The translations under genes and the position numbers were made by a program. Shown here piece after piece: positions 18,831-28,436 of a stretch of DNA of 64,000 nucleotides (position 1 is the first letter of the stretch; the number at the start of each line of letters is the position of its first letter). The notes beneath the pieces were generated by a model, which was not told the DNA's origin, did not search any database, and saw nothing but the letters and a program-made list of their open reading frames with translations. The stretch is from Prochlorococcus sp. AG-442-M23 (GTDB lineage: Bacteria > Cyanobacteriota > Cyanobacteriia > PCC-6307 > Cyanobiaceae), in NCBI GenBank assembly GCA_003209655.1, contig QCPW01000005.1:62001-126000 (forward strand). The letters run 5' to 3'.

Positions 18831-20207
18831 TTAGATAATATTTTGTATTGCTTCTTTAAATTCACTACGTTGTTTCACTCCTTGCCACTGTTTTTTTAGC
18901 AATTTGTCTTTAAATAATTGCACTGTAGGAGTGCCATTTATTCCTGCTTGTTTTGCGATTTCTTGATCTTTATCAATATCAATTTCTATGCCTTGTACGG
19001 CCCCATCTAGTTCATTGATCACTCTTTTAAGTTGTGGTTTTAAAACATGACATGGGCCGCAGCTTGGGGAACTAAAAATTACTAAGATAGGTTTTTTACT
19101 CTCGTGATAAAGTTTCCTCAATGCATAGCTGCCTTTTTGCCATTCAGAATTTGAATCGAAAGTATCTTCATTAACTTCTTCTTCATTAAAATCTGATGAA
19201 TTAAGTTTTTTTTCTGGTTCGGGAGTTTCTCTGACTATAGTTTTTGCTAAGTTTTTCTCGGCCAACCATCTCTCAGTAGCTAATGCTGCCATGCATCCAG
19301 TTCCTGCAGCGGTAACTCCTTGTCTCCACTCAGAATCAACAACATCACCTGCTGCAAATATGCCTTCAATTGATGTTTCTGGCCTTCCTGATTTGCAAGC
19401 GATATAGCCTTTATTATCTAAATCAATTTTATTGCCTAAGAACTTCGTATTAGGTGTGTGTCCTATTGCGTAAAAAAGACCTTTTATATTGATTTCCCCT
19501 TTACCTTTTTGAGAGTGAATAGTTTCTATTCTCTCAAGCCATTCAGAACCATCCGCTTTATCAACTTTTGTGTTCCAATGGATTTCTATCTTTGGATTAG
19601 CTTTTACTCTATCAACCATTGCTGCGCTAGCCCTTAATTTTTCTGATCGAACAATCAAATGCACTTTGCTTCCATACTTTGTGAGATATGCTGCTTCTTC
19701 ACATGCAGAGTCGCCCCCTCCAATAACAGCTAATTCTTCATCTCTGAATTGTGGGGTGGCTCCATCACATATCGCACAAGCACTTATTCCTTTACTCCAG
19801 AATTTATCTTCATTTATCACTCCTAATCTATTTGCACTTGCTCCAGTTGCAATAATAATTGAGTTAGATTTTATGGTTCCTTCTAAAGTTTTTAATTCAA
19901 AGGGATGTGAATCAGTATTAATTGAGACTACATCACTTTCGTATAAATTAGTGCCCCATCTTTCTGCTTGAGCCTTCATTAGATCCATTAATTCAGGACC
20001 TAGTACTCCATCTGGGAAACCTGGATAGTTTTCGACAAATGTTGTAGTCATTAATTGCCCACCAGGAATTCCACCAGAATTAAATCCTGTTACAAGTAAT
20101 GGTTGAAGATTTGCTCGTGCGGCATATATTGCAGCAGTGTAACCTGCAGGTCCAGAGCCTATAATTACAACATTTTCTACGTTTGAAATCTTCTCTTTAT
20201 TTTCCAT
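18831..20207 (-). CDS. trxB: NADPH thioredoxin reductase with C-terminal thioredoxin domain (NTRC)
   Basis: A 458-residue fusion. Residues ~10-320 are the flavoprotein reductase: FAD motif [22 protein letters not shown] motif [15 protein letters not shown], redox CAIC in [12 protein letters not shown] ~35-residue acidic linker follows ([20 protein letters not shown]). The C-terminal thioredoxin domain has active site [17 protein letters not shown] reduces 2-Cys peroxiredoxin and balances redox control in oxygenic phototrophs. The fusion is intact, with both CxxC pairs present. Confidence 0.95.
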   Translation of the reverse strand: MENKEKISNVENVVIIGSGPAGYTAAIYAARANLQPLLVTGFNSGGIPGGQLMTTTFVENYPGFPDGVLGPELMDLMKAQAERWGTNLYESDVVSINTDSHPFELKTLEGTIKSNSIIIATGASANRLGVINEDKFWSKGISACAICDGATPQFRDEELAVIGGGDSACEEAAYLTKYGSKVHLIVRSEKLRASAAMVDRVKANPKIEIHWNTKVDKADGSEWLERIETIHSQKGKGEINIKGLFYAIGHTPNTKFLGNKIDLDNKGYIACKSGRPETSIEGIFAAGDVVDSEWRQGVTAAGTGCMAALATERWLAEKNLAKTIVRETPEPEKKLNSSDFNEEEVNEDTFDSNSEWQKGSYALRKLYHESKKPILVIFSSPSCGPCHVLKPQLKRVINELDGAVQGIEIDIDKDQEIAKQAGINGTPTVQLFKDKLLKKQWQGVKQRSEFKEAIQNII

Positions 20208-20282
20208 TTATTTTCTAATTTCACTACTTATAATAATAAACAAACCCAAATAATGTAGGGCGGATTTCACTCGATAGATTTA

Positions 20283-20510
20283 TTACTCAATCGTTGACTT
20301 TTGGTCTAATAAATCTTTTAATTCCTTAGGGAAGTTTAAAACAGAATCTTTTAAATTTTCGTTCTTTTCTCCAATATGTAATATCCACTCTCTAAATTCT
20401 TCTGCGATTGCGTAACTGTCTTCATACTTTTCTAAAGTGTCCATTGCAGAAATTCTGTTGGTAGCCCAACAGGTCGCTATGTCTATCCTTTTTCTGATGA
20501 AGTTGTCCAT
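20283..20510 (-). CDS. Small conserved protein of unknown function
   Basis: A 75-residue soluble, helical, mildly acidic protein (MDNFIRKRIDIATCWATNRI, then YAIAEEFREWILHIGEKNEN). No family recognised. It lies 75 bases upstream of trxB on the same strand and could be co-transcribed with it. Composition and start (ATG, sequence beginning MDNFIRKR) look like a genuine picocyanobacterial gene. Confidence 0.6.
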   Translation of the reverse strand: MDNFIRKRIDIATCWATNRISAMDTLEKYEDSYAIAEEFREWILHIGEKNENLKDSVLNFPKELKDLLDQKSTIE

Positions 20511-20664
20511 TTAAACTTTTAAGTTGTATATAGATAAACACATCAGAGAACGTATGTATTGTCTAAAAAGTTACAACTTTGTACTTCCAAACAATAATTT
20601 AATCTTTAATTTATATTTGAGCCAATTTTTGGATAAATTATAAAGAAAATATAAAGAAATAGAG

Positions 20665-21243
20665 TTAGACCGCCTCGCTGTGATTTGCAAGTAGCCTTTC
20701 AACTTCCTCAAAACCCTCTTTGGCTGAATTTATTGCAAGTTCCTCGCTAACTTTTTCTTCTGATATTAATTTTGTGGATATTTTCTTTAAAAGAGTTTCT
20801 TTCTTTTCTCTTAGTGAACTAACAATTTCTTCTTCAATGATGGATTTTATTGCTTTAGAAATTATTTTTTTGTCATTTGCTTCCTCGAATGTGCCCTGAA
20901 CTAATTCTTGAATAAATAATCGATGAACCTCACTACTCCTTAGAAAACTTTCTGTGGCATTAATAATTCCTTCAACAAGAGCTTCATCAGGTTCAGAATC
21001 ATTTTCTGCCAGCTTAAATTCCCAATCTAAATGTCTTCTTTGCCAACCTGCCGAGTGGAGACTGGGCATGACTGTCTGTGAATAAGTATCAACAGACATT
21101 TCATAAATTCTCTCTGCTAATTTCTCGCACCAGTCTTTGCCATGCTTTTCTAGATTTTTCTGCATAGCTTGCCTTGGAACAGCATGACCACCATGATGAC
21201 TGTGGCACACTCCATCCGGACATTCGATTGCTTTTAAACTCAT
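20665..21243 (-). CDS. Conserved cyanobacterial protein of unknown function
   Basis: A 192-residue protein with a His/Cys-rich N-terminus (CPDGVCHSHHGGHAVPRQ), which could bind a metal ion. The remainder is predicted all-helical and acidic with WQRRHLDWEFKLAENDSEPDEALVEG and a long charged helix near the C-terminus. No catalytic motif recognised. Divergent from pntA with 127 bases between them. Confidence 0.7.
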   Translation of the reverse strand: MSLKAIECPDGVCHSHHGGHAVPRQAMQKNLEKHGKDWCEKLAERIYEMSVDTYSQTVMPSLHSAGWQRRHLDWEFKLAENDSEPDEALVEGIINATESFLRSSEVHRLFIQELVQGTFEEANDKKIISKAIKSIIEEEIVSSLREKKETLLKKISTKLISEEKVSEELAINSAKEGFEEVERLLANHSEAV

Positions 21244-21370
21244 TGGATTATTTAGTACTTATATATTCTAGATAGCTATTTTTTATAGAAAAGAAAATAT
21301 ATTTTTAACAAAAATCCAAGACTTTTGACTTTCTTCAATTTATATTTAGTATGTTAAAAAAATAAATAAA

Positions 21371-22501
21371 TTGACAAAGATACTTATTCCTTCCGAAACA
21401 AGCTCTGGTGAAAGGAGAGTTTCAGCTACGCCAGAAGCGGTAAAGAAATTAAAAAACCTTGGATGTGATGTTTATATTGAAAGTTCAGCAGGAAAATTAT
21501 CAGGATTTAGTGACTTATCATATGAAGAATCGGGCGGAACAATAATAAACAACGTAGATCAAAAAATTTGGAGTGAAGCTGATTTAATATTTTGTGTTCA
21601 AACTCCATCAGAGGATAATTTAACTAAATTAAAGAAAGGCGCTGTGCTACTTGGTCTTCTTAACCCATATGGTAATAAGGAGCTTCTTAAGATTATAAAT
21701 AGTAATAAGATTTCAGCTTTATCACTAGAGTTGCTTCCAAGAATTAGTAGAGCTCAATCTTCTGATGTTCTTTCTTCACAGGCCAATATCGCTGGATATA
21801 AAGCAGTTCTTTTGGCGGCAAGTGAATTAGATAGATATTTCCCAATGCTTATGACTGCAGCAGGCACAGTCCAACCTGCCAAAGTAGTGGTTCTTGGTGG
21901 AGGCGTTGCAGGATTGCAGGCAGTTGCTACAGCAAAAAGACTTGGTGCAATAGTATTTGTATCTGATATTAGACCTGCTGTTAAAGAACAAGTAGAGTCC
22001 CTCGGAGCAAGATTTATAGAACTTCCTGAAGTAGAGGAAAAACCAGGAGAAGCTGGAGGTTATGCAAAAGCTGTAACACCCGAATTCCTTTCAAAACAGA
22101 AGGCTACTTTAACTAAATATTTATCTGAAGCTGATGTTGCTATATGTACTGCGCAAGTTCTAGGTAAAAAGGCCCCTGTTTTAATTGACTCTCCCATGAT
22201 TGAAAAAATGAGACCTGGCGCGGTAGTTATTGACTTAGCAGTTTCTCAGGGAGGAAACTGCGAGGGAACAAAATCAAATGAAACTATTATCAAAGATGGG
22301 GTAAAACTTATAGGAGCGGGCGAATTACCCTCATCAGTTCCTTATGATGCAAGTTCACTTTATGCTAAGAACTTAACATCTTTGATTACACCATTTATAA
22401 AAGATGGTCTAATTAAATTAGATAAAGAAGATGAACTCATTGCTGGATGTTTATTAAGTGATGAAGGAGTTGTTCTTCAAAATAAAGTTTTTGAAAATTG
22501 A
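21371..22501 (+). CDS. pntA: NAD(P) transhydrogenase alpha subunit, NAD(H)-binding domain I
   Basis: A 376-residue soluble domain of proton-translocating transhydrogenase, which couples the proton gradient to hydride transfer between NADH and NADP. The start is TTG 21371 (TKILIPSETSSGERRVSATPE). The NAD-binding Rossmann motif is VVLGGGVAGLQAVATAKRLGA, and the mobile loop YAKAVTPEFL is present. The membrane part is encoded separately by the next gene, the usual split-alpha layout in cyanobacteria. First gene of pntA-pntA2-pntB, 12 bases before the second. Confidence 0.95.
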   Translation: MTKILIPSETSSGERRVSATPEAVKKLKNLGCDVYIESSAGKLSGFSDLSYEESGGTIINNVDQKIWSEADLIFCVQTPSEDNLTKLKKGAVLLGLLNPYGNKELLKIINSNKISALSLELLPRISRAQSSDVLSSQANIAGYKAVLLAASELDRYFPMLMTAAGTVQPAKVVVLGGGVAGLQAVATAKRLGAIVFVSDIRPAVKEQVESLGARFIELPEVEEKPGEAGGYAKAVTPEFLSKQKATLTKYLSEADVAICTAQVLGKKAPVLIDSPMIEKMRPGAVVIDLAVSQGGNCEGTKSNETIIKDGVKLIGAGELPSSVPYDASSLYAKNLTSLITPFIKDGLIKLDKEDELIAGCLLSDEGVVLQNKVFEN

Positions 22502-22513
22502 GGTTTTAAAATT

Positions 22514-22807
22514 ATGACTTTTATAAATCTTCTTTGGGTTCTTCTACTTGGTAGTTTATTAGGCCTCGAGTTAATTGGAAAAGTTCCTCCTACTCTTCAC
22601 ACACCCCTAATGAGTGGAGCAAATGCAATTTCAGGAATAACAATGCTGGCAGCATTAACTTGTATCGTAAAAGCAGAAGGTAACCTCCCACTTTTAATCA
22701 TTGGTTCAGTTTCTCTTGGATTTGCTCTTTTCAACGTTGTAGGCGGTTTCTTTGTGACTGATCGAATGCTCGCAATGTTTAGTCGTAAACCATCAAATAA
22801 GAAGTAA
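22514..22807 (+). CDS. pntA2: NAD(P) transhydrogenase alpha subunit, membrane part
   Basis: A 97-residue integral membrane segment of domain II. Three or four helices are visible: FINLLWVLLLGSLLGLELI, ISGITMLAALTCIV and LLIIGSVSLGFALFNVVGGF. The motif PPTLHTPLMSGANAISG is highly characteristic of PntA. It lies between pntA and pntB with gaps of 12 and 8 bases, clearly one operon. Confidence 0.95.
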   Translation: MTFINLLWVLLLGSLLGLELIGKVPPTLHTPLMSGANAISGITMLAALTCIVKAEGNLPLLIIGSVSLGFALFNVVGGFFVTDRMLAMFSRKPSNKK

Positions 22808-22815
22808 TTTTTAAC

Positions 22816-24231
22816 ATGACTCTACCTGAAATCATTCAATTCGTAATTGATCTTCTAGCTGTACTTTTGCTGGCTTTGGGAATAAAAGGATTGTCAAAAG
22901 TAAAATCAGCTAGGGATGCCAATAGATTAGCTGCATTTGCAATGTCCCTATCAGTAGTAGGATTACTTTCTTATTACTTGGGAACATCTGGAATCGCTAT
23001 TCAGTCTTGGATTTGGATAATAATCGGATCAATCATAGGAAGTTTATTCGGAGCAATACTTGCAAAAAAAGTACCTATGACCTCTATGCCTGAAACAGTG
23101 GCATTGTTCAATGGTTGTGGAGGAATGTCATCACTTTTGGTGGCCTTGGGAGTAGCTATTTTCCCTATATCCAGTAGTTCACTTATTAATCAAGTTTCTA
23201 TATCTGTTTCAATATTTGTTGGAGCCATAACTTTCACGGGTTCAATTGTAGCAATGGCAAAGTTACAGGGTTGGTTGTCAACTCCAGGATGGACGCAGAG
23301 CAAAGTTAGACATTTTGTAAATATTGTTTTTGCAGTTGCTTCCTTGATAGCCTTTTTTGATTTGATAAACGGTAATATCAGTTCTATTTGGCTTTTAGTT
23401 ATAGTTTCTTCTTTATTAGGTATTGGAGTTACTTTGCCAATTGGTGGAGCTGATATGCCAGTTGTTATTTCTTTATTAAATAGTTATTCAGGGATTGCAG
23501 CAGCAGCGGCAGGTTTCGTTGTAAATAGTCAGCTTTTGATAATAGCAGGAGCAATGGTTGGAGCGGCAGGTCTAATACTTACTCAAGTAATGTGCAAGGG
23601 CATGAATAGATCATTGGTTTCAGTTCTTTTTGGAGGATCTTTATCTGCTCAAAGTACGGCCTCTTCTAGCTCAGGAGAATATACAAATATAACTTCTTGC
23701 AGTGTTGAAGAATGTGCATTGACTTTAGAGGCAGCCAACAAGGTAATTATTGTTCCTGGTTATGGTCTAGCGGTAGCTCAAGCTCAACATACTTTAAGAG
23801 AAGTAACAAAAAAACTAGAGCAAAATGGTATTGAAGTTGTTTACGCAATTCATCCTGTAGCAGGGAGGATGCCTGGACATATGAATGTACTTTTAGCAGA
23901 AGCAGATGTTCCTTACGAACAACTTAAAGAGATGGACATTGTAAATCCTGATTTTCCAGCAACGGATGTTGTTTTAGTTTTAGGAGCAAATGATGTTGTT
24001 AATCCTCAAGCTAAAAATGATAGCTCTTCTCCTTTATATGGCATGCCAGTTCTTGATGTGCAGGAAGCAAGAACAGTATTTGTAATTAAACGTGGTATGA
24101 GTGCAGGTTACTCCGGAATAAAAAATGATTTATTTGATTTGCCAAATACCTCAATGGTATTTGGTGATGCCAAAAAGGTACTTAATGATTTGATTGGAGA
24201 ATTAAAGGATCTTGGAGTTGGGGAGAAATAA
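22816..24231 (+). CDS. pntB: NAD(P) transhydrogenase beta subunit
   Basis: A 471-residue protein with about eight membrane helices forming the rest of the proton channel, followed by the NADP(H)-binding domain III. Channel motifs include TSMPETVALFNGCGGMSSLLVA and PIGGADMPVVISLLNSYSG. The NADP fold motif is IVPGYGLAVAQAQHTL, with IHPVAGRMPGHMNVLLAEA and the KRGMSAGYSGIKN loop near the end. Full length. Its 3' end overlaps the next gene by 20 bases. Confidence 0.97.
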   Translation: MTLPEIIQFVIDLLAVLLLALGIKGLSKVKSARDANRLAAFAMSLSVVGLLSYYLGTSGIAIQSWIWIIIGSIIGSLFGAILAKKVPMTSMPETVALFNGCGGMSSLLVALGVAIFPISSSSLINQVSISVSIFVGAITFTGSIVAMAKLQGWLSTPGWTQSKVRHFVNIVFAVASLIAFFDLINGNISSIWLLVIVSSLLGIGVTLPIGGADMPVVISLLNSYSGIAAAAAGFVVNSQLLIIAGAMVGAAGLILTQVMCKGMNRSLVSVLFGGSLSAQSTASSSSGEYTNITSCSVEECALTLEAANKVIIVPGYGLAVAQAQHTLREVTKKLEQNGIEVVYAIHPVAGRMPGHMNVLLAEADVPYEQLKEMDIVNPDFPATDVVLVLGANDVVNPQAKNDSSSPLYGMPVLDVQEARTVFVIKRGMSAGYSGIKNDLFDLPNTSMVFGDAKKVLNDLIGELKDLGVGEK

Positions 24232-25297
24232 AAGTATATCTTCTAGGTTTTCAGATTATATAAAAAATAAGCCATTTCGAGAAGTTTTACCTTGGATAGG
24301 TGGCGACTTACAAACTTTGAGAGATACTTTTGTTATTGATTTTGGCAAATCAAAAAAAAATAAAAAAATATTCTTTCCGATTAATAAAATTCTTTCTAAA
24401 AAATTTGAATGTGATTATCTTCTAGGGTTTTTAGAATTACCTGAAAACTTAGACTCGCTTAGGGGTTTTGTAGTCGTTACACATGGTTTAGGGGGCTCAA
24501 CTAAACGGTTTGGTTTAAGAAGAATCTCTTGGAAATTAGCAAATAATGGTTTTGGAGTTCTTAAATTAAATCTAAGAGGATCTGGATCTGCGAGATATTT
24601 AGCTAAAGGAAATTATTGTGCTAGATGCTCCAGTGATGTTATTTCAGCAATTAATTATTTTAAAAAATTCATTAATTTAGAGTTTAAAGATCTCATTAAG
24701 ATGAATAATCTTCCAATTTACGGAGTTGGATTATCTTTAGGCGGAACAATTCTTTTAAATGCCTGCTTAGATTACGATGAAAACAAAGGAGAAAAACTTT
24801 TAGACGGCCTAGCCTGTGTGAGTAGCCCTTTAGATTTATCATCATGCAGTCTCTGTATTGAAAAATCTAGAAATTATATCTACCAAAAATGGTTACTTCA
24901 CCGCTTAAAAAATCAGTTATGGGACGGATTTAATGATGAAGGCAAAATTCTTAATAATGAGAAATTAAGAAAAAAAATTAGAGCTTTGAAAAGTATAAGG
25001 GAATTTGATCAGAAATTTACAGCTCCAAGTTGGGGATTTAATTCTTTAGAAGATTATTATATTAAAGCTTCCCCAATATTTAGAGTCAAAAACTCAATAA
25101 AAAAATTACCTAAAATGCTTTTTATTCATGCCAAGGATGATCCTTGGGTTCCATATAAGGATACTTTGAATTTAAGAAAAGAACTTTTTGATAAATTTAC
25201 TATTCTTATAACTGAAAAAGGAGGTCATAATGGTTTTCACTCGATTAATGGCTGTTGGTCAGACGAAGTCGTAAAGAACTGGCTTATAAGTATCTAG
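24212..25297 (+). CDS. Alpha/beta-hydrolase, YheT family
   Basis: A 361-residue hydrolase. Recognised by VVTHGLGGSTKRFG, KLNLRGSGSARY (the family's NLRGxG), the nucleophile elbow GVGLSLGGTILL, the acid HAKDDPWVP and the histidine GGHNGFH. Members are carboxylesterases with unknown physiological substrate. The start is a TTG (24212) inside pntB; a 20-base overlap suggests translational coupling to the pnt operon. The 3' end overlaps the convergent ferredoxin-like gene by 14 bases. Confidence 0.85.
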   Translation: MELGRNKSISSRFSDYIKNKPFREVLPWIGGDLQTLRDTFVIDFGKSKKNKKIFFPINKILSKKFECDYLLGFLELPENLDSLRGFVVVTHGLGGSTKRFGLRRISWKLANNGFGVLKLNLRGSGSARYLAKGNYCARCSSDVISAINYFKKFINLEFKDLIKMNNLPIYGVGLSLGGTILLNACLDYDENKGEKLLDGLACVSSPLDLSSCSLCIEKSRNYIYQKWLLHRLKNQLWDGFNDEGKILNNEKLRKKIRALKSIREFDQKFTAPSWGFNSLEDYYIKASPIFRVKNSIKKLPKMLFIHAKDDPWVPYKDTLNLRKELFDKFTILITEKGGHNGFHSINGCWSDEVVKNWLISI

Positions 25298-25628
25298 GAC
25301 TATCTAAAAATGGTGTTTTTTTAAAAATCCATTTTTCTATTGGCTTGTCGTTAATAATATGTGAGGTAAAAATTTCTGAAATTTTTTCTGGAGAAACTTT
25401 CTCGTACCAAATACCATCAGGCCAAACAAGAAGAATTGGACCGTTCTTGCATATCCTTAGACAGTCAGCTTTTGATCTCAGTATATGAACGTTTTTTGTG
25501 GAGGGATCATTCTCGAATTTTTTTAAAGTCTTTTTCAGACATTCCCATGTTTTTTGACCTTCATTGCCTTTAAAGCATTTCTGTTTTGTGGGTGTTGCGC
25601 ATAGTAGAAGGTGTTTTTTAATATTCAC
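25284..25628 (-). CDS. Thioredoxin-like 2Fe-2S ferredoxin
   Basis: A 114-residue protein of the (2Fe-2S) ferredoxin family with thioredoxin fold. Candidate ligands are C10 and C18 in LLLCATPTKQKCF, and two more in ADCLRICKNGPILLVWPDGIWY, the characteristic C-x3-C followed by GP.L.VYP.G. It presumably transfers electrons to an unknown partner. It lies 2 bases after dxr on the same strand, suggesting a dxr operon and a possible link with the iron-sulfur steps of isoprenoid synthesis. Confidence 0.85.
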   Translation of the reverse strand: MNIKKHLLLCATPTKQKCFKGNEGQKTWECLKKTLKKFENDPSTKNVHILRSKADCLRICKNGPILLVWPDGIWYEKVSPEKISEIFTSHIINDKPIEKWIFKKTPFLDSPRYL

Positions 25629-25630
25629 TT

Positions 25631-26860
25631 TTATCCAATACTTATGTATTTTTTACCCTTTTTAATTTCTTGATTGACAAAAAGTCTGGCCCAATTATCT
25701 ACTTCAAGAATGTCCTCCAATTCGGGACTCAAATTCAAATTCTCCATATGTGATTCACAAGCTTTACTTATAAATGTTGGAATTTCTTGAAAAGAAATTT
25801 TTTCTTTAAGGAATTGTTCAACAGCCATTTCATTAGCAGCATTTAAGACTGCAGGCATAGTCCCAGAAGATTTTCCTGCGGCATAGGCAAGTCCCATGCA
25901 TGGATATTTAAACTCGTCTGGCTCTTTAAAAGTTAATTTCCCAATTTCACTTAGGTTTAATCTTTTCCAATTTGTTTTAAATCTTTCAGGCCAACTCATC
26001 GCATATAAAATGGGTAGTTTCATATCTGGCCAACCTAATTGAGCTAATACTGAAGAATCTTCCATCTCAATCATTGAATGAATAATACTTTGAGGGTGGA
26101 TAACTATTTCGATATTTTCGTAAGAGGTCCCAAATAAATAATGCGCTTCTATAACTTCTAATCCTTTATTCATAAGAGTTGCAGAATCTACAGTTATTTT
26201 TTTCCCCATATCCCAATTAGGATGTGAAGTTGCATCTTCCACTGTGACATGTTTTAAATCCTCAACGGCCCAATCTCTGAAAGCACCACCAGAAGCTGTT
26301 AAATGTATGGCTTTTAAACCTTTAGGTATCTCTCCTGTTGAAAAATCTGCATTTTCATAATTGGGTAATCCTTGTAAACATTGAAAGATAGCGGAGTGTT
26401 CTGAATCAGCAGGTAAAAGCCTACTATTATTTTTCTTTAATGCAGGAATAACAATTGGCCCTGCCGCAATTAAAGTTTCTTTGTTAGCAAGTGCAATATT
26501 TTTCCCCGCATTAATTGCTGACATTGTTGGAATTAAGCCTGCACATCCTACTATCCCTGTAACCACAGTATCTGCCTTATCCCATGCTGCAACTGCGTTA
26601 ATCCCGTCCTTTCCACTCAAAACCAAGGGAGCACTATCCAAATCTAAGTTATTAATATTATCTTTTAGATCTTCTATAAGATTTTCATCCTCAATAGCAA
26701 CTACTTCTGGTTTATGTGTTTTAACTTGTTCGGTTAATAAATTAATATTTCTTCCTGCCGAAAGAGCTACGGCTTTAAACTTATCAGGCCGCTCACTAGC
26801 TATTTCGAGAGTTTGAGTCCCAATTGAACCAGTAGAACCGAGCACAGTAATGTATTTCAA
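25631..26860 (-). CDS. dxr: 1-deoxy-D-xylulose 5-phosphate reductoisomerase
   Basis: A 409-residue NADPH- and metal-dependent enzyme making MEP in the non-mevalonate isoprenoid pathway, the source of carotenoids and phytol. Motifs: [17 protein letters not shown] (NADPH), [41 protein letters not shown] and [20 protein letters not shown], which include the metal and substrate ligands. Full length. Downstream of cysS on the same strand after an 82-base gap. Confidence 0.97.
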   Translation of the reverse strand: MKYITVLGSTGSIGTQTLEIASERPDKFKAVALSAGRNINLLTEQVKTHKPEVVAIEDENLIEDLKDNINNLDLDSAPLVLSGKDGINAVAAWDKADTVVTGIVGCAGLIPTMSAINAGKNIALANKETLIAAGPIVIPALKKNNSRLLPADSEHSAIFQCLQGLPNYENADFSTGEIPKGLKAIHLTASGGAFRDWAVEDLKHVTVEDATSHPNWDMGKKITVDSATLMNKGLEVIEAHYLFGTSYENIEIVIHPQSIIHSMIEMEDSSVLAQLGWPDMKLPILYAMSWPERFKTNWKRLNLSEIGKLTFKEPDEFKYPCMGLAYAAGKSSGTMPAVLNAANEMAVEQFLKEKISFQEIPTFISKACESHMENLNLSPELEDILEVDNWARLFVNQEIKKGKKYISIG

Positions 26861-26942
26861 TTTTCTCTGATATTTCTAATATCTTCCCATTTAAAGGTGT
26901 ATTTAAAAAACAAAAATTTCAAATTGGTTTTTTTCTTAAAAT

Positions 26943-28412
26943 TTAGACCCTTATCCACGTTGTTATTTCCTTTGATTGATCAATAAGTTCAATACCTTTT
27001 TCTTTTAACAAATTCCTAATTTCATCGGCCTTTGCATAATTCCTTTCCTTTTTTGCTTTCAATCTTTCATTAATAAATGATGATATTTCTTCTTCTGTTA
27101 TTTCACTTTCTTTTACTAAAACCTCTTTTTTAAGACCAAGTACCTCTGTTAACTTTTCAAGAGTTTTAAAATTCTCAAGTAGAAAGAACTTTTCATTTAG
27201 GTCTATTTTGAAACCTTCGATCCTTTGGAATTGGTTTAAAAAGTTTTTTAATGGTTTTGCTAAATCGTAAATAATTGCAATAGCACCCGCTGTATTAAGG
27301 TCATTTCCCAGAGCTTCAGAAAATTTAAGCTTTTTTTGAGATAATTCAATACTTATTTTCTCTTTATATTCTTCTTCGATAGATTCATTTTTATCAATAG
27401 ATCTAAAAGCACCTTTTGTAAGATCCATAAAGGAAAGGGCTATATTAATGTTTTTCCAAGCTTCTGAAGCACTACTTAAAGCTTCTTCAGTAAAATCAAG
27501 TGGTTTTCTATAATTCACAGTCATAACAAAATATCGCAAAGTCATAGGACTTATACCTGACTGAATTAGCTCTCTGATAGTTTTAAAATTTTTCAGGGAT
27601 TTACTCATCTTTTGTCCATTTACATTGACCATCCCATTGTGTAACCAATAGTTCGCTAGCTTTTTGCCATTGGCTGCTTCCGATTGGGCGATTTCATTTT
27701 CATGATGTGGAAAAATCAAATCAGAACCACCTAAATGGATATCAATAGTATCTCCTAATTCATCTTTAACCATCGCCGAACATTCAATATGCCATCCTGG
27801 CCTACCTTTACCCCATGGCGAATCAAAAAATGGTTCATCATCTTTAGCTTTTTTCCATAGAGCAAAATCTTGCGGATTTAGTTTTTTACTATTTTCCTCA
27901 TTAGCCATTCTTCCTTGTTGATTGATATTTTGTTCTTGTATATTTTGATTACTTAGCTTTCCATAATTTTTATTTTTAAAAACAGAGTAATAAACATCTC
28001 CATCCCTAGAGTAGGCATAACCTTTATCCTCAAGGATTGTAATGAAGGAGCAGATATTGCATATATGATTCGTTGCTCTTGGCATACTATCCGGACGCAG
28101 TATCCCTAAAGAATCCATATCTTTATGAAATTCAATAATATTCTTTTCAGATACTTCCTTCATTGAACTGCTTTTTTCTTTAGCTCTTTTTAAGATCTTG
28201 TCATCAATATCTGTAAAATTTTGAACATACTTTACTTTGAAATCACTATAAATTAAAAATCTTCTCAAGATATCCCAAGCTATATAACTTCTGGCATGAC
28301 CAAGATGACATAAATCATAAACAGTTACTCCACAACAATAAATTTTTACTACATCATCAATAGGTTTAAAAACCTCAACTCTTTTGCTTAAAGTATTAAA
28401 AAGTTTGATCAT
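26943..28412 (-). CDS. cysS: Cysteinyl-tRNA synthetase
   Basis: A 489-residue class I synthetase. The zinc-binding and HIGH regions are YCCGVTVYDLCHLGHARSY, the further zinc ligands are in WHIECSAM and FPHHENEIAQSE, and KMSKS is intact in GQKMSKSLKNF. The C-terminal DALR and anticodon-binding region ends in the typical A..IR..L...GI.L.D. Full length. It follows polA by 24 bases on the same strand. Confidence 0.97.
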   Translation of the reverse strand: MIKLFNTLSKRVEVFKPIDDVVKIYCCGVTVYDLCHLGHARSYIAWDILRRFLIYSDFKVKYVQNFTDIDDKILKRAKEKSSSMKEVSEKNIIEFHKDMDSLGILRPDSMPRATNHICNICSFITILEDKGYAYSRDGDVYYSVFKNKNYGKLSNQNIQEQNINQQGRMANEENSKKLNPQDFALWKKAKDDEPFFDSPWGKGRPGWHIECSAMVKDELGDTIDIHLGGSDLIFPHHENEIAQSEAANGKKLANYWLHNGMVNVNGQKMSKSLKNFKTIRELIQSGISPMTLRYFVMTVNYRKPLDFTEEALSSASEAWKNINIALSFMDLTKGAFRSIDKNESIEEEYKEKISIELSQKKLKFSEALGNDLNTAGAIAIIYDLAKPLKNFLNQFQRIEGFKIDLNEKFFLLENFKTLEKLTEVLGLKKEVLVKESEITEEEISSFINERLKAKKERNYAKADEIRNLLKEKGIELIDQSKEITTWIRV

Positions 28413-28436
28413 CTTAAATTAAGTATTTCATGAGGT